NCBI GenBank assembly: GCA_003427395.1 | Contig: BFEA01000007.1 | Location: 5,281,930 to 5,321,083, forward strand | Origin: Chara braunii | Taxonomy: Eukaryota > Streptophyta > Charophyceae > Charales > Characeae | Length of the DNA: 39,154 nt | Direction: 5' to 3' | In this document: in pieces, positions 1 to 10,390 of the stretch | Layout: each line of letters starts with the position of its first letter | Position numbering within the stretch: the stretch's first letter is position 1 | Position numbers and translations under genes: made by a program | Notes under the pieces: generated by a model | The model's database searches: none | Told to the model about the DNA's origin: nothing | Seen by the model: the letters and a program-made list of their open reading frames with translations, nothing else

Positions 1-92
<92 letters not shown>
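1..92. repeat. Compound (TC)n-(CA)n microsatellite
   Basis: Pure TC dinucleotides fill 1-41 and run directly into pure CA dinucleotides to 92. The window ends in a similar TC tract (39077-39154), so both edges sit in microsatellite DNA. Confidence 0.97.
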
Positions 93-96
<4 letters not shown>

Positions 97-98
<2 letters not shown>

Positions 99-1245
99 GT
101 CTGTCCGTCTGTGTTTTTCCTTCTTTCCCTTCCTCCGATTTGTGTTTTGTTTGTTTGAGTGAGCACCCTCAAGAAGTGCTAAACAGTCGGTGGTCCGTTG
201 TTTGGAGTGCCTACAGCACTCTTAGGGGAGACGCTCTGTTCGTGATGTCTGTGTGGTGCATATGGTCTGTGGGTGATGACAGACGTCCGTCGGAGTGACT
301 CTCTGGCTCAGTGGGTGGTGGGAACCAAAAGTCTCCACGGTTCACCCATGATGTGAGTAGGTCATGTGCTGCTTTGCTCTGTGTTGGATGTGTAGACTGC
401 CTCATCTGCGCTACACAGCTGCCTTGCTGTCCTTGCCGCTTGCCTCGCGTGTAGTTCTTGGCTAGCTGCTGTGTTCACTGAGTAGTGTGGCTGCCATGTG
501 GGTGTTGCCTTGTGCTTCGCTGCACTGCGGCCTTGCTGCCCATCCGCTTGCCTTGCCTTCCGTGTGCCTTGCTTGTGTGCCGTGTAGTGTGGCTGCTGTT
601 TTGGTGTTTGCCTTGTCCTTCGCTGCGCTGTTGCTGTGCTGTTTGTCCGCTTGCCCTGTCGTTCCTTGCAGTCGTTTTTGGTGTTGTGCAAATGAGTGAC
701 GTCGGGTGCGTTGCCTGGTGCTTTGCAGAGTTGTTGCTCACTGCTATGTTCCACTTGTGGGCAATCTGCCTTCAACATGGGTCAAAGGGTTCATGACCCG
801 AGCCATCAATACGGGCATTCCGCAGATTGTCGAGGGTCCAGCCTCCTGATGAGTCGGTGCAACTCCGATGAAATAATCTCTCATCACCGGTTTTTATTTT
901 TTTCGAAAATTTTCGGTCTTTGAAATATTTTTTGGACCATTTTTTTTTCCGATTTGCCTACCTCGTGTGCTTGTTTGTTGTCTGCTGTCCTATATCCCTC
1001 GCACCTTACAGCCCTTGTTCATTTTTTTGTTGGGTGCCGTGTCTGCTGCTTGTGTGATGTCTGCCCTCCATCCTCCCCCGTGCCCTCCAGCCTATGTGTT
1101 GCCTTGCTGTTTGTGGCATGTGTGTTTCGTTGTTCTCTTCCTTGTCTTTAGACTCGACTCCACTCAGATGCGCATTCTCCTCCTGAAGTGTTGTGATAGT
1201 ATGGTGCATGGTTTTTACTGTGCAGACTGGTCCGCAATATGTGTT
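97..1245. other. Gene-free T/G-rich stretch with a 102-bp tandem duplication
   Basis: I recognise no gene here. Open frames occur on both strands but are low in complexity (Cys/Leu-rich on plus, Gln/Thr/Arg-rich on minus) and match no family I know. A diverged tandem pair with a period of about 102 bp lies at 483-584 and 585-686. Both copies begin TAGTGTGGCTG and share blocks such as CCTTGT-CTTCGCTGC. The period is a multiple of three, which explains why frames stay open through it. The stretch may be downstream intron or flank of the minus-strand kinesin gene. Confidence 0.5.
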
Positions 1246-1955
<710 letters not shown>

Positions 1956-2117
1956 CTGCATGCTGAACCTCCAACCCTGCTGCTCAAGCCCCTTGCTTGT
2001 CATAAATATTTGCTCTAAGGACCGGGGAATCATTCCTCTCTCACGCTCTGGTTCTGTGGCACCGAGCATGGTATAGGTCTTCCCTGATCCTGTCTGACCA
2101 TAAGCAAAAATACAAAC
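1956..2117 (-). CDS. Kinesin-14 motor domain exon carrying the P-loop (partial gene)
   Basis: This minus-strand exon encodes 54 residues of a kinesin motor domain, the microtubule-dependent ATPase. It begins [19 protein letters not shown], which contains the ATP-binding P-loop GQTGSGKT, and continues to an IPRSLEQIF block typical of ATK/KatA-type (minus-end-directed, C-terminal motor) plant kinesin-14 proteins. It is bounded by an acceptor AG at 2119-2118, after a pyrimidine-containing tract, and a donor GT at 1955-1954. Both junctions are phase 0. In homologues the residue before VCIF is the Lys of DGYK, which is exactly how the exon at 4746-4855 ends, so the two exons join in frame. The ATPase core residues are intact and there is no stop. 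The role in spindle or cortical microtubule organisation is inferred from the family. The 5' and 3' exons are not visible, so the gene is either partial in this window or truncated. Confidence 0.9.
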
Positions 2118-2490
2118 CTGATAAACATGCATACATGAAAGAGACAGAACCGGGAATGTCAAACGGAATCACCGAGCACAATTTGGATCCTGGTCTTTTT
2201 GTTGGTGAACATAATGTACCATTGCCATTTACTACCCTTCTGAACTGAATGTTCACTTCTGGTCATGAAGTTATGGTTCCTCTGTGAGTACTGAGTAGTT
2301 TCCCACTTGGAGTGATCATTCCCCAAGAGCACATTTCTTCAAAGGTGTTTGTTCCATCCTTATTAACTCAATAAGTATTGTCTTCAGCACTTCCAGATTC
2401 ATCACAACCAAACTCTGAATGGAATGAGACCATCAGTGTTACAAGTGCTTCCTGTAAAAGTATTTCCCCTATGCCCTTGTACACGTAGTA

Positions 2491-2706
2491 CACCTGTGAA
2501 ATGGCAGTATGCCCCATGTACCAGGCCACAGCAGCGGGCTTTGAGGGGGAACATCCACATACATAAACAGTCAGAATCTTCATGCCAAAGTGGATATGCA
2601 CCTATGAAATGGCCATATGGCCCATCTACCAGGACACAGCAGTGGGCTTTGACGGGGAACATCCACATACATAAGGAGTCAAAATCTTCATGCCAAAATG
2701 GATAAT
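2491..2706. repeat. 108-bp tandem duplication
   Basis: Two direct copies lie at 2491-2598 and 2599-2706. They differ by scattered substitutions, with no obvious indel. Both start CACCT-TGAAATGG and share GGGAACATCCACATACATAA. The period equals 36 codons, and both strands stay open across both copies. Confidence 0.85.
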
Positions 2707-3986
2707 CAAAATGAGTGGCCCCGCTAACTTTCCCTGACCACACTACAGGAATGAGAGGCTGAGGACATTTGTTTACACGCCTGTGGCCGAATGACACATC
2801 TTGTCACCCTCTTGGAGTTTGGGAGGGATGATTGCCTCCTACACAGGGTGCCTGGGGACGCATGCCTCTTCAGAACACTACACATATCATCTCACATAAA
2901 GTGTGAACAGCAGACTTAGTCAGAACTTGCTCCAAAACGGGGTTTTCTGACTGAGGGAATTTAGTATGGCTAATCTTCTTTCACATCAACTGAGGGTGGA
3001 GCAGCTACTATGTAACTGGTTCTTTCATAAGAAAACATCAATGGCGTTGTCCCAGGATCTCTTGGCCATAGCGGAGAGCAAGGGTTGAGTGTAACGGACA
3101 ATGGATTTGGCTTCCAGCTATTCCATCCAACCCTCATTTTTCCTGGCCCGGATTGCTGTCGTGCACCAGCAACGAGTGTGCGCAGGCCCAGATTTATATC
3201 TTTTTGGCTGGTGCTGGCAGCCATTTTAGTCCGGTAGGCCGAGCCCCTGTCAATGGGGCGTGTACATCGCAGTGTCCGAACAAACTAGCTGGGAGATGAC
3301 CAGGTGGTTTAATGCAATTTCCTTTTTTAAAGTTGGGAAAAACAAAATTTTAGCTGCTTCAAGAATCAAGATCGAAATTGCAAATAAAATCAAGCTCAAC
3401 TAACCAGACAGTGAGGTACAGTGCTCCTCCTTCGAAGATTTTGAAGACATGCTGGCATCCCCATCAAGGTACACCTGACCGGCCAGACAGCTATGTGCCA
3501 GTGCATTGAGTCTTCGAAATACACTCCAACAGGGAAGCAGCATCTTTTCCAACTTCCCAAGCATAACATATTGAAGTTGCTCTTTGAGGGATCCAGATGC
3601 AAAATTGAAAAAAAAAAAAAAAAAAAAAGGTGTTAGCCTGTCAGAAAGACGTCAAACTTCCATATATTACTGAAAAAGTAGAATCATATGCGTTCAACGA
3701 GCACGTCCGCTCACCAGAGCAGATGCTTCACGTCTGATCTATCACCAGAGTCACCTGGTTTAGGGTGCCACAGCGACTTGCCGATAAACTCTGTGTCATG
3801 TATCTCCGGGCTTTCTTGACCGAACACATCAAGTTCCTAATCCTACCCACACCTCACGTTCACGAACCCATTCGACTGCACCTCGTGGACATGGTTGGGG
3901 GTTGACGTCATGAAAACACCTGCTGTTACCATAGCAGCTGCATGAATTAGAGCTGATACTGGGGTAGTGTCCAGTAACCAAGTGTG

Positions 3987-4054
3987 GACCTGTTGCTTTG
4001 TTTTTTTCTTTTTTTTCTTTTTTTTCTTTTTTAACTTTTAAGACCTGTTGCTTT
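3987..4054. repeat. T-rich tract flanked by 13-base direct repeats
   Basis: GACCTGTTGCTTT occurs at 3987-3999 and again at 4042-4054. Between them is an almost pure T tract broken by single C residues. On the minus strand this reads as an A-rich tail between direct repeats. It resembles either a short retroposed tail with a target-site duplication or a replication-slippage product. Confidence 0.7.
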
Positions 4055-4079
4055 TTAACCACTCAGCCGAAAGAATTCA

Positions 4080-4152
4080 GCATCCTACAGGATTTGAACT
4101 CGCGACCTTCAACTTCAAAGGTTGCTGCTCTATCCAGCTGAGCTAAGAACGG
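4080..4152 (-). tRNA. tRNA-like sequence, apparent UUG (Gln) anticodon, probably a pseudogene or SINE-type relic
   Basis: The minus strand has a good A box (TAGCTCAGCTGGATAGAGC) and a B-box-like segment (GAGTTCAAATCC) at tRNA spacing. From positions 1 to 72 the fold is 73 nt, with a 7-base acceptor stem (CCGTTCT with AGGATGC, 6 of 7 pairs counting G-U), a D arm, a 4-bp anticodon stem (CAAC/GTTG) and the loop CTTTGAA, which gives anticodon TTG. The T stem is weak (about 2 canonical pairs plus wobble), and the acceptor and anticodon stems each have a mismatch. The sequence does not resemble the plant nuclear tRNA-Gln I know. It could be an organellar-derived copy, a decayed tRNA or a SINE head. 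It lies inside the kinesin intron in the same orientation. Confidence 0.45.
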
Positions 4153-4745
4153 AATACTCATGAACGTGAGATGCTGGTGGGATAACTGCCCGGACGTGTT
4201 CAGCAAGGTCAATCCAGTACAAGATCGCACAACGTCTTCAACCGCCGCATCCGTTATACCAACCTAATCAGAGTTTCTTGATTACCGTGCAATTTTCCCA
4301 ACCATAAGTAGTAAAACTTATTTGTACTCTACTCCATACCAACCACACCAACAAATCCGGCGGCATGCTGATATCTACATATCTGACAGAAGGTACTTCA
4401 ATCCCATAATTATGCGGACACAATGCCTGCCAGATTACCGCCCTGCTGCTGAAAAACTTGCAAAATACCACTTGCGTAGTGCATACCTTGTCTTTTGCAA
4501 TGATGCCCGATGGGTAGAGCACCTACATTTTGGAGCAGTGCCCAAGTACAAGCTGGGCAGCAATCATATAGTGCTACATGAAGAGATGCCTAGTCATCGG
4601 TGCAGGGGTTTTGCAAAACATTGATCAGTGCCAGTAGCTAGCACAACACCATAATGTCTTCAACAAGGTAAGAGACACGTAAACAATTATTCATCCCACT
4701 TACGACCAATATGTCATACGCACTAGCCCGAGGTCATTCACCTAC

Positions 4746-4855
4746 CTTATAGCCATCAAGAGCACTCTGCACAAGCTGAGATATTTCTTCAAATACTACA
4801 GACTGCTCAACTTCAGGCCCAAAGACCTTGTCGAACGTAAATGTATACTGTTGAC
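4746..4855 (-). CDS. Kinesin-14 motor domain exon preceding the P-loop exon (partial gene)
   Basis: This 110-nt minus-strand exon encodes [18 protein letters not shown] followed by [18 protein letters not shown]. That is the motor segment lying immediately N-terminal to the P-loop in kinesin-14 proteins. The acceptor AG is at 4857-4856. The first two bases (4855-4854) complete a codon split with an upstream exon. The donor GT is at 4745-4744, directly after the Lys codon. The reading frame continues perfectly into 2117-1956. I do not see the exon that should precede it (the start of the motor domain) between 4856 and the LTR at 5381. It must lie beyond the retrotransposon cluster or be lost. 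Confidence 0.9.
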
Positions 4856-5380
4856 CTGAATTTCAAAAAGATGGAATACACAAAACATAAAACCCATGTA
4901 TTTCATTTTGGTAAGCAGCCATCAGAGTGAAATTCCACGTTGAATAAAATCTGGGCACGATGTCCATGATTGCTTGGAAATAGCGACACATTCAGTCCTA
5001 AGACAATTATGGAAAACAGAAACACAGCAATCAAACTTGCCAACCGTGACCAGCAAAGTTGTGTCCATACATGAATCATATCAACCATGACGAGAACTGG
5101 CCTCACACACATACAGCAGAAAACACGAGCAAGGAGAGGAGAATCGAGTTCAAAATAGACTACGGCCAGTTTTGGTTCCCCTTTTGGACAGCATCTCCAA
5201 CCTCCTCATAACAGTCACTCAACCACAATCAATTATGATCCAAATTATCCAATGGCAAAGCAAAAGAACTTCCCAAGCACCACCTACCAGCGACAATCGA
5301 TTTGATTCCCCTCACTGCCCACAAACTCTTATTTCCTGGCTGGTATGAACATGGTCCACCATCTATCAGCCTTAGCCCTC
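4856..5380 (-). other. Kinesin upstream intron, interrupted by an LTR element
   Basis: No exon-like sequence was found on either strand. On the minus strand it ends with a usable acceptor (TTTTTGAAATTCAG then the exon). Its upper edge abuts the family-1 LTR terminus at 5381, so the transposon block appears to have inserted into, or truncated, this intron. Confidence 0.5.
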
Positions 5381-6688
5381 TGTTACATGCTGCGCCTGCA
5401 ACAGGCTGCACGGGCCCCCTTTCAGGCCCGTGACGTTCTCAGGCCAAAAGCCTGAAAACAAGGGCCTACAGGCTGTGTGTCGTTTCAGCCTGAAAGCCTG
5501 AAAACAAGGGCCTACAGGCCCTGTGTTGTTTCAGGCTAAATCAGGGCCTTTCCGGCCCTGAGTATTTTCAGCCTGAAACTGAGGGCCATTTTCAGGCCCT
5601 CATCAGTCGGACCCGCCCTGAAACTCAGGCAACAAACCAGGGTTTTAGCACAGGCCATTTCAGGCCTGTTTTCAAGACAACCCCTGGTCGAGCTTCAACG
5701 CCAGGGTCTGGGGCGTTTCGGCATTGGCCAGAGCAGCCTCGTGGACCGGCCAGCACTATATAGGACTGGCCCGCCCTGCAGGCACCGTAGGTAGTTCCTA
5801 GGTACTTCCCAGGCACTTCACGTGAAGTTCAGGAGGCAGGAGGTAGTCTTCAGGATTCGGAAGCAGCACTCTGGAGGAGCGCTGCAGGAGTAGTTGTAGC
5901 GCTAGCAGCAGTCTTCAGCGCTGGGCGCTAGTAGCGTTAGCAGTAGTCTTCAGCGCTGGGCGCCATAGGAGCTAGAGTAGTACTAGAGCGAGAGAGAGAC
6001 CGGGCGGAGGCCAGGGATACTTACCTGCAGCGCCATAGCTCCAGCTTCGCCTTCGAGGTACCTGCAGCACAGCGCCATCTTCACAGGTTAGTACCTGGCA
6101 TATGAGAGAGAGAGAGAGAGTTCTTCTTCTTCCTCTTCTCAGTCCACCATCTCCCTCTCACGCTCTCGCTACCTGACTTCACTGCATCAGCAGACTACGA
6201 GAGAAAGAGAGAGCTTGGTGACATTTGGATCCAGACTCTACATTTGGGCTTCAGACATTTTGACGAGGGATTATTTGGGACTTGTAGCAAAGACTCGGTG
6301 TTTACGACATTCCCATCTCTCCCCCTCTTCTTCGTCTGCTCCCCTCCTCTTCGTCTGTGCATGATCAGGGCCTGGCGCCTTCTTCCTGTGTATAGCGCCA
6401 GGTCTCCTCACACCTTGTGATGTTTAGTCTGCGTTGCAATATTGATTGGGCTAGTCATTGATACTCTAGCATTCTGCTATGCTATCTTGCACTACGTGAT
6501 AGAGGTCAGTCTCGGTCAGGTCAGGACTTGTATCTGAGTCTTCCCTGCGCTATGAAGCACCATTTTGTATGTATCAGAATGTACACTGCTTGTTGAGATT
6601 TCACTTGCACTGCATTGTCCATTCAGTCCTTTTTATCACATTGCGGATCCTCGGTTATTATGTACATCGCCCAACCGGGCATGTAACA
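5381..6688 (+). mobile_element. Family-1 LTR (1308 bp), 5' LTR of a Ty3/gypsy element
   Basis: It starts TGTTACATG and ends CATGTAACA, perfect 9-bp inverted LTR termini of TG...CA type. Two bases later comes a primer-binding site. The upstream third is a degenerate array of CCTGAAAGCCTGAAAACAAG and GGGCCTACAGGCC motifs. A TATA box (TATATA, 5757-5762) precedes GC-rich sequence. Two copies of a roughly 35-bp unit containing CAGTAGTCTTCAGCGCTGGG lie at 5906-5963, and a short GA repeat lies near 6104-6120. A second, interrupted copy lies at 27383-36553. Confidence 0.88.
5757..5762 (+). promoter_or_regulatory. LTR TATA box
   Basis: TATATA in the context GCACTATATAGGACTGGCCC. The second copy of this LTR has TATATAA at the equivalent place (29023-29029), in GC-rich flanks, as expected at a U3/R boundary. 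Confidence 0.55.
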
Positions 6689-6690
6689 GT

Positions 6691-6702
6691 TGGTATCGGA
6701 AC
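6691..6702 (+). other. Primer-binding site (initiator Met tRNA type)
   Basis: TGGTATCGGAAC starts two bases after the LTR end. The usual plant site complementary to the 3' end of initiator tRNA-Met is TGGTATCAGAGC, so this copy differs at two positions. Its position fixes the LTR boundary and the plus orientation of the element. Confidence 0.8.
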
Positions 6703-7598
6703 ACCACACCTGAATCAGGACAACCTGATCTGACACGTGTGCGGGGACTAAGTAGCTGATTAGTCTTGATTGATTGATTAGAGCACACTAGCTAGCTCCC
6801 AAAATCACGATTTTGACCTCACTGCCGAAATTCTTTTTTTTTTTTCTTTTCCTGGATTTTGTTTTCTCACTATTTCTGCTGTGGAGAATCGCAATAGCGC
6901 AACATCTGAAATTTCCATTTTCGTTTTTCTTCTGAAAATTCGAAATTTCGTTGTTGGAAAATCCGGAATATCTTTTTTCAAAAATTCCGATTTCCTTTTG
7001 CAATTTCCCGTTATTTAAAAATCCGGAATATTTTTTTCCGAAATTCGTTTTTTTTAAAACGGTACGCCGGGTACGGGAAATCCCTCTTGCAGTACCGTTT
7101 TCCAAACTGCGAATACTCTCATCTGAGTAAGTCCGAATACTCGTTATTTCTTTTCGGAATTTTTCTCATTCGCAGTTCTATGATTTTCACTACCTGATAA
7201 TCATTGGCAGTCTGAAAGTTTGAAATTTTCTTCTCTCATTGATAATTTCGCACTTCAACGGAGGTTGGGAGACCTACTGAACTTGCAAAACTTGGGATTT
7301 TTATTTTCTCAAAATTCTTTATTTGCAAAGTTCAAACTTTTCTTTTTTGATTAGTGGCTCCTTATCTGGGCGATTTATCCGCACCCACCCCTCCCCACCT
7401 ATGTTGTTGCCCCCTCTGGTCTTACCTTCTCTATTTGTCTCCGGGTACCCCTTGTGGCGGCATTGGTGAGTTGCCATGTCAGCAGGCCACGTCAGCAGGC
7501 CACACCAGCAGGCCACATCAGCAGGACACGTCAGCAGGACACGTCAGCAGCCACGTCAGCAGCAGGGAGTGCCACGTCAGCAGGCCCCAGCCTGGTCT
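6703..7598 (+). other. Leader of the family-1 element, with a 13-bp tandem repeat
   Basis: Untranslated leader between the primer site and gag. 6830-7060 is T/A-rich with recurring AAATCCGGAATAT-type blocks. From 7476 to about 7590 there is a tandem repeat of a 13-bp unit (consensus CAGCAGGCCACGT), about eight units with one interruption, ending just before the gag start. No gene is seen. Confidence 0.6.
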
Positions 7599-8552
7599 AT
7601 GCTTACGCGATCGAAAACAGCCGTCATGGACCAGATATCCGGGGAAACGGACGAGGCCTATCAGGCCCGGATGGTGCTTCTGATTACCGAAGCCGAGCAA
7701 CGGTCGGATGCAGTAGCAGCCGAAACAAAGAAGAAGGCAGAGGACGCCGAGAAGGCACGTCTGTTGGCAATTGAACAGCAGTGCCAGCAAGACGAGGCAG
7801 CAGCAAAGGCTGCCACGAAGAACAACTTCAACGACGCGAGAAGATGTTCAGCGGAGAGCGAGCTTTGCTCACAATGGCAGCGGACTGGCGGGCCGAGGCT
7901 GAGAATGGGAAGCTGGAAGAGAGTGGAAACAAGATCGCTCTACTCCTCTCCCATCTCGCGGACCTCCTGGCCACGTGCATTGCACAGCAGGAGGACATTC
8001 ACAACCTGGACAACGCGGTTCAGACACACAATCAGGTGTTTGATCAACTCATCAGCCGCCTCCAGCAGCTGGAACAAACCGTCGCCGCCCCCGTTGCCAC
8101 CTCTTCCAACACCTCCGATCGCCTCGAGGCATTGGAGATTGGCGTCGGATCCCTCAAGGACGGCGTGCAGTTACAGCAAACCGCAACGCAACAATTGGAG
8201 CAGCGGATCTGTACTGCCGCCAGCCACTCGAGCTCAGAACCGTGCGAGACAACTCCAAAGTTCGATGGGCAGGAGATCTTCTGCGACTCGACGAAGACGG
8301 ACCCGATTCCATGATTCTGCAAGTTCGAGCTCACGTTGCAACTACACTACGTCAGCGAGTACAAGCATCACGCATACTTATACTCCCACTCGGGGGCGCG
8401 TGCCAAGCATGGCTGGACAATCTCCTCTCCAAGTATGGAGTGGTGGCTGCCGACTTGCATACCAAGATCAACTGGGGGGATCTAAAGGCCGCGTGGCATA
8501 AGCGGTTCCAAGTAGAGCCGCCGGAGATCAAGGCAATGGACAAGTTGATGGT
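7599..8552 (+). pseudogene. gag of the family-1 Ty3/gypsy element, frameshifted and truncated
   Basis: Gag forms the particle that packages the element RNA. The start chosen is ATG 7599 (MLTRSKTAVMDQISGETDEA). A Lys/Glu/Ala-rich helical region follows, then after a frameshift near 7815 a long coiled coil (about 7830-8190). PKFDGQEIFCDSTKTDPIP starts the conserved capsid block. It is followed by a TGA at 8313-8315 where the family has Trp, then by FELTLQLHYVSEYKHHAYLY, another frameshift near 8390, and ACQAWLDNLLSKYG through KAMDKLMV. The sequence stops abruptly at about 8552, where an inverted family-2 LTR begins. No nucleocapsid, protease or pol of this element remains here. Family identity rests on layout and my recognition of the capsid block. 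Confidence 0.75.
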
Positions 8553-9570
8553 CTCGAATTGTCAGGATAACCCTAGAACTATAGTTCGCTGCTCAGAATT
8601 GAGCAGCGCTTCACTCCCCAACCCTGATTAACCGCTATCACTACCCCTGAGTCCCTGAAACATCAAGCGCCACCCAGATACAGCCTCTAGAAGGCAGCGC
8701 CACCCTGAAACAGGCCTCTGAGGCCAAGTGCCTCTCAGAGGAAGGAGAGGAAGACCAGCGCCACAATATCTGATGATGATGAAGTGTCAGATGACTTCCC
8801 GGGTTGAAGTCTGCATCAGCGCCACCACTCCTAACAAGATGATCTCTGAGGACGAAGCTGCAGCGCCACATACCCTCTAACCCTACTTCGGAAGAGGGTC
8901 CAGCAAGGCACCAACTTCTCTCGCCTTCAGCAGACTTCAAACAGCTCGGACCTCTGGCAGCCCCAAGTGCTGTCAGAGCACAGCGTCAGTCCCAGGTATG
9001 GCCGACACTCCGCAGGTCCAGCTATGGCAACCTTCTCCAACGCTGAAGCTGTCACCACTTCCAGTTCACGCGTTGCACAACAGCGATGTACACGGTACCA
9101 ACTGCCAAAAGCCTTGAATTGATGTCCTCCTCCTATCCATAATCTATACTCGCCTAGACACGACCTAGACCGGACTGACTGGACCGACCGGTACCGTTTC
9201 AGTTTTGGCCTCTAGGGCCTCTCCCTACCTGGCTATAGGCTATAGGACCATCTATCAGCTTAGGCCCATAGGGCCTGTCTGTCCTAGGGGTAGTCGGGCC
9301 TGCTATTCGCGGTTAGGGTAGCTGTAGGAAATTCTACTTAGTACGGGCCTATATTTTCCTGAATTTGCAGATATGTCCCTCAAGAATTTTCCCTACAGGT
9401 GTCTCTCGGTTAGCCCTTAGCCAAACAAAATTACGAATCTATCCTACCTATAGTACAACCTCGACGAAAGAGGCTACAGGCAACCAAAAACCAGCAAGTC
9501 ATTGCAGACCTACCCTCCCCCGGAGCGAGGACCTTCGAGCTAGGGGCGTAGGCGTGCAGAGCGTCGAAGG
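8553..9570 (-). mobile_element. Inverted fragment of a family-2 element: partial LTR plus 3' coding end
   Basis: Read on the minus strand this is the same sequence as 10316-11340. It contains the last codons of the pol polyprotein (EPLRRSARLRP) at 9570-9530, the purine-rich CGGGGGAGGG tract, the LTR start TGCAATGACTTGC at 9506, and about 950 bp of LTR. It stops at 8553, within the LTR and before the poly-A signal. With 10316-11340 it forms an imperfect palindrome with arms of about 1 kb around a 745-bp centre. Confidence 0.85.
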
Positions 9571-10355
9571 GGTTCTCCCTTCTGCTGCATCCTGTGATCA
9601 GTCCAGATCAGCAGGACCGAGATCTCCATCTGGGTCGTGCACAACTTGTGTATAACACGTTTGTACACTCCTCTACAGGATTTACACCCTACCGGTTGCA
9701 CTGGGGTCGTGAGCCACGACAACCTCTCGACGATGTCATCGACAAGGCTACCCCTACATTGACGTCTGGAACTGCAGAGTTCACCAGACGTTACCGCGTG
9801 GACATTGAGCGCGCCCGTGCCAACCTGCTCAAAGCCCAAAAGGCTATGATCCAACAGACTAACCGTCACAAACGTCCCTCCACTCTTCGCATAGGTGACT
9901 GGGTGTGGGTACTCGGTTCTAAGTTGTCACGAGAGGAGGACATTTCGCCTAAGCTGCTGCCACGATACATGGGTTCATGGCAGGTCTTAGATACAGTGGG
10001 AGCTGATCCTTTCGGACCATCTTATACAGTGGATGTCCCTCTTCGTCTATAAACCTACCTTGTCTTCCATGCATCTAAGTTGTTGCCATTCAAATCAACT
10101 GACGCATTCCCACATAGGCCTCCTCAGTTTGGTCCCCCGATCCATGGTAAGGGATATGAGGTGAATTCGATTGAGGATGAGAGTGGTACAAGCGCAGACA
10201 AAGAATACCTTGTGAAGTTTTCCTACCAGCCGCATACTGAAGATCGTTGGTTTACTTGCAAGGAACTTCTTAAAACTGCGAAGTCTTTTGTCCTCAAATA
10301 TGAGGCAGCGCAGAAGCGAGAACCCCTTCGACGCTCTGCACGCCTATGCCCCTAG
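9571..10355 (+). pseudogene. Integrase C-terminus and chromodomain of a family-2 element (fragment)
   Basis: This is the end of a chromovirus pol polyprotein. It begins inside integrase (SPDQQDRDLHLGRAQLVYN), continues through FTPYRLHWGREPRQPL and the beta-barrel-like GDWVWVLGS-LSREEDISPKLLPRYMG to DVPLRL, where TAA (10050-10052) interrupts the frame. After the stop the same frame resumes with the FHASKLLPF block and a chromodomain (YEVNSIEDESG, EYLVKFSYQPHTEDRWFT). It ends EPLRRSARLCP and TAG at 10353-10355. The integrase catalytic DDE region is absent because the upstream junction (about 9570-9583) is with an inverted copy of the same 3' end. The homologous segment 17400-18176 has the same TAA. 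Chromodomains of this clade direct integration to marked chromatin. Confidence 0.85.
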
Positions 10356-10390
10356 CTCAAAGGTCCTCGCTCCGGGGGAGGGTAGGTCTG

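Larger units (their letters stand above)
2118..4745 (-). other. Kinesin intron (2628 bp) with small repeats
   Basis: This is the intron between the two motor exons, with donor GT at 4745-4744 and acceptor AG at 2119-2118. It holds a 108-bp tandem duplication (2491-2706), a 21-base A run (3608-3628), a T-rich tract between direct repeats (3987-4054) and a tRNA-like sequence on the same strand (4080-4152). An open frame near 3396-3602 on the minus strand has no recognisable domain. It cannot be an extra motor exon, because the flanking exons join contiguously in known kinesins. Confidence 0.7.

Noticed and set aside
3396-3602. Extra kinesin exon
   Set aside because: The flanking exons join contiguously at DGYK|VCIF in known kinesins, and this translation has no motor motif.
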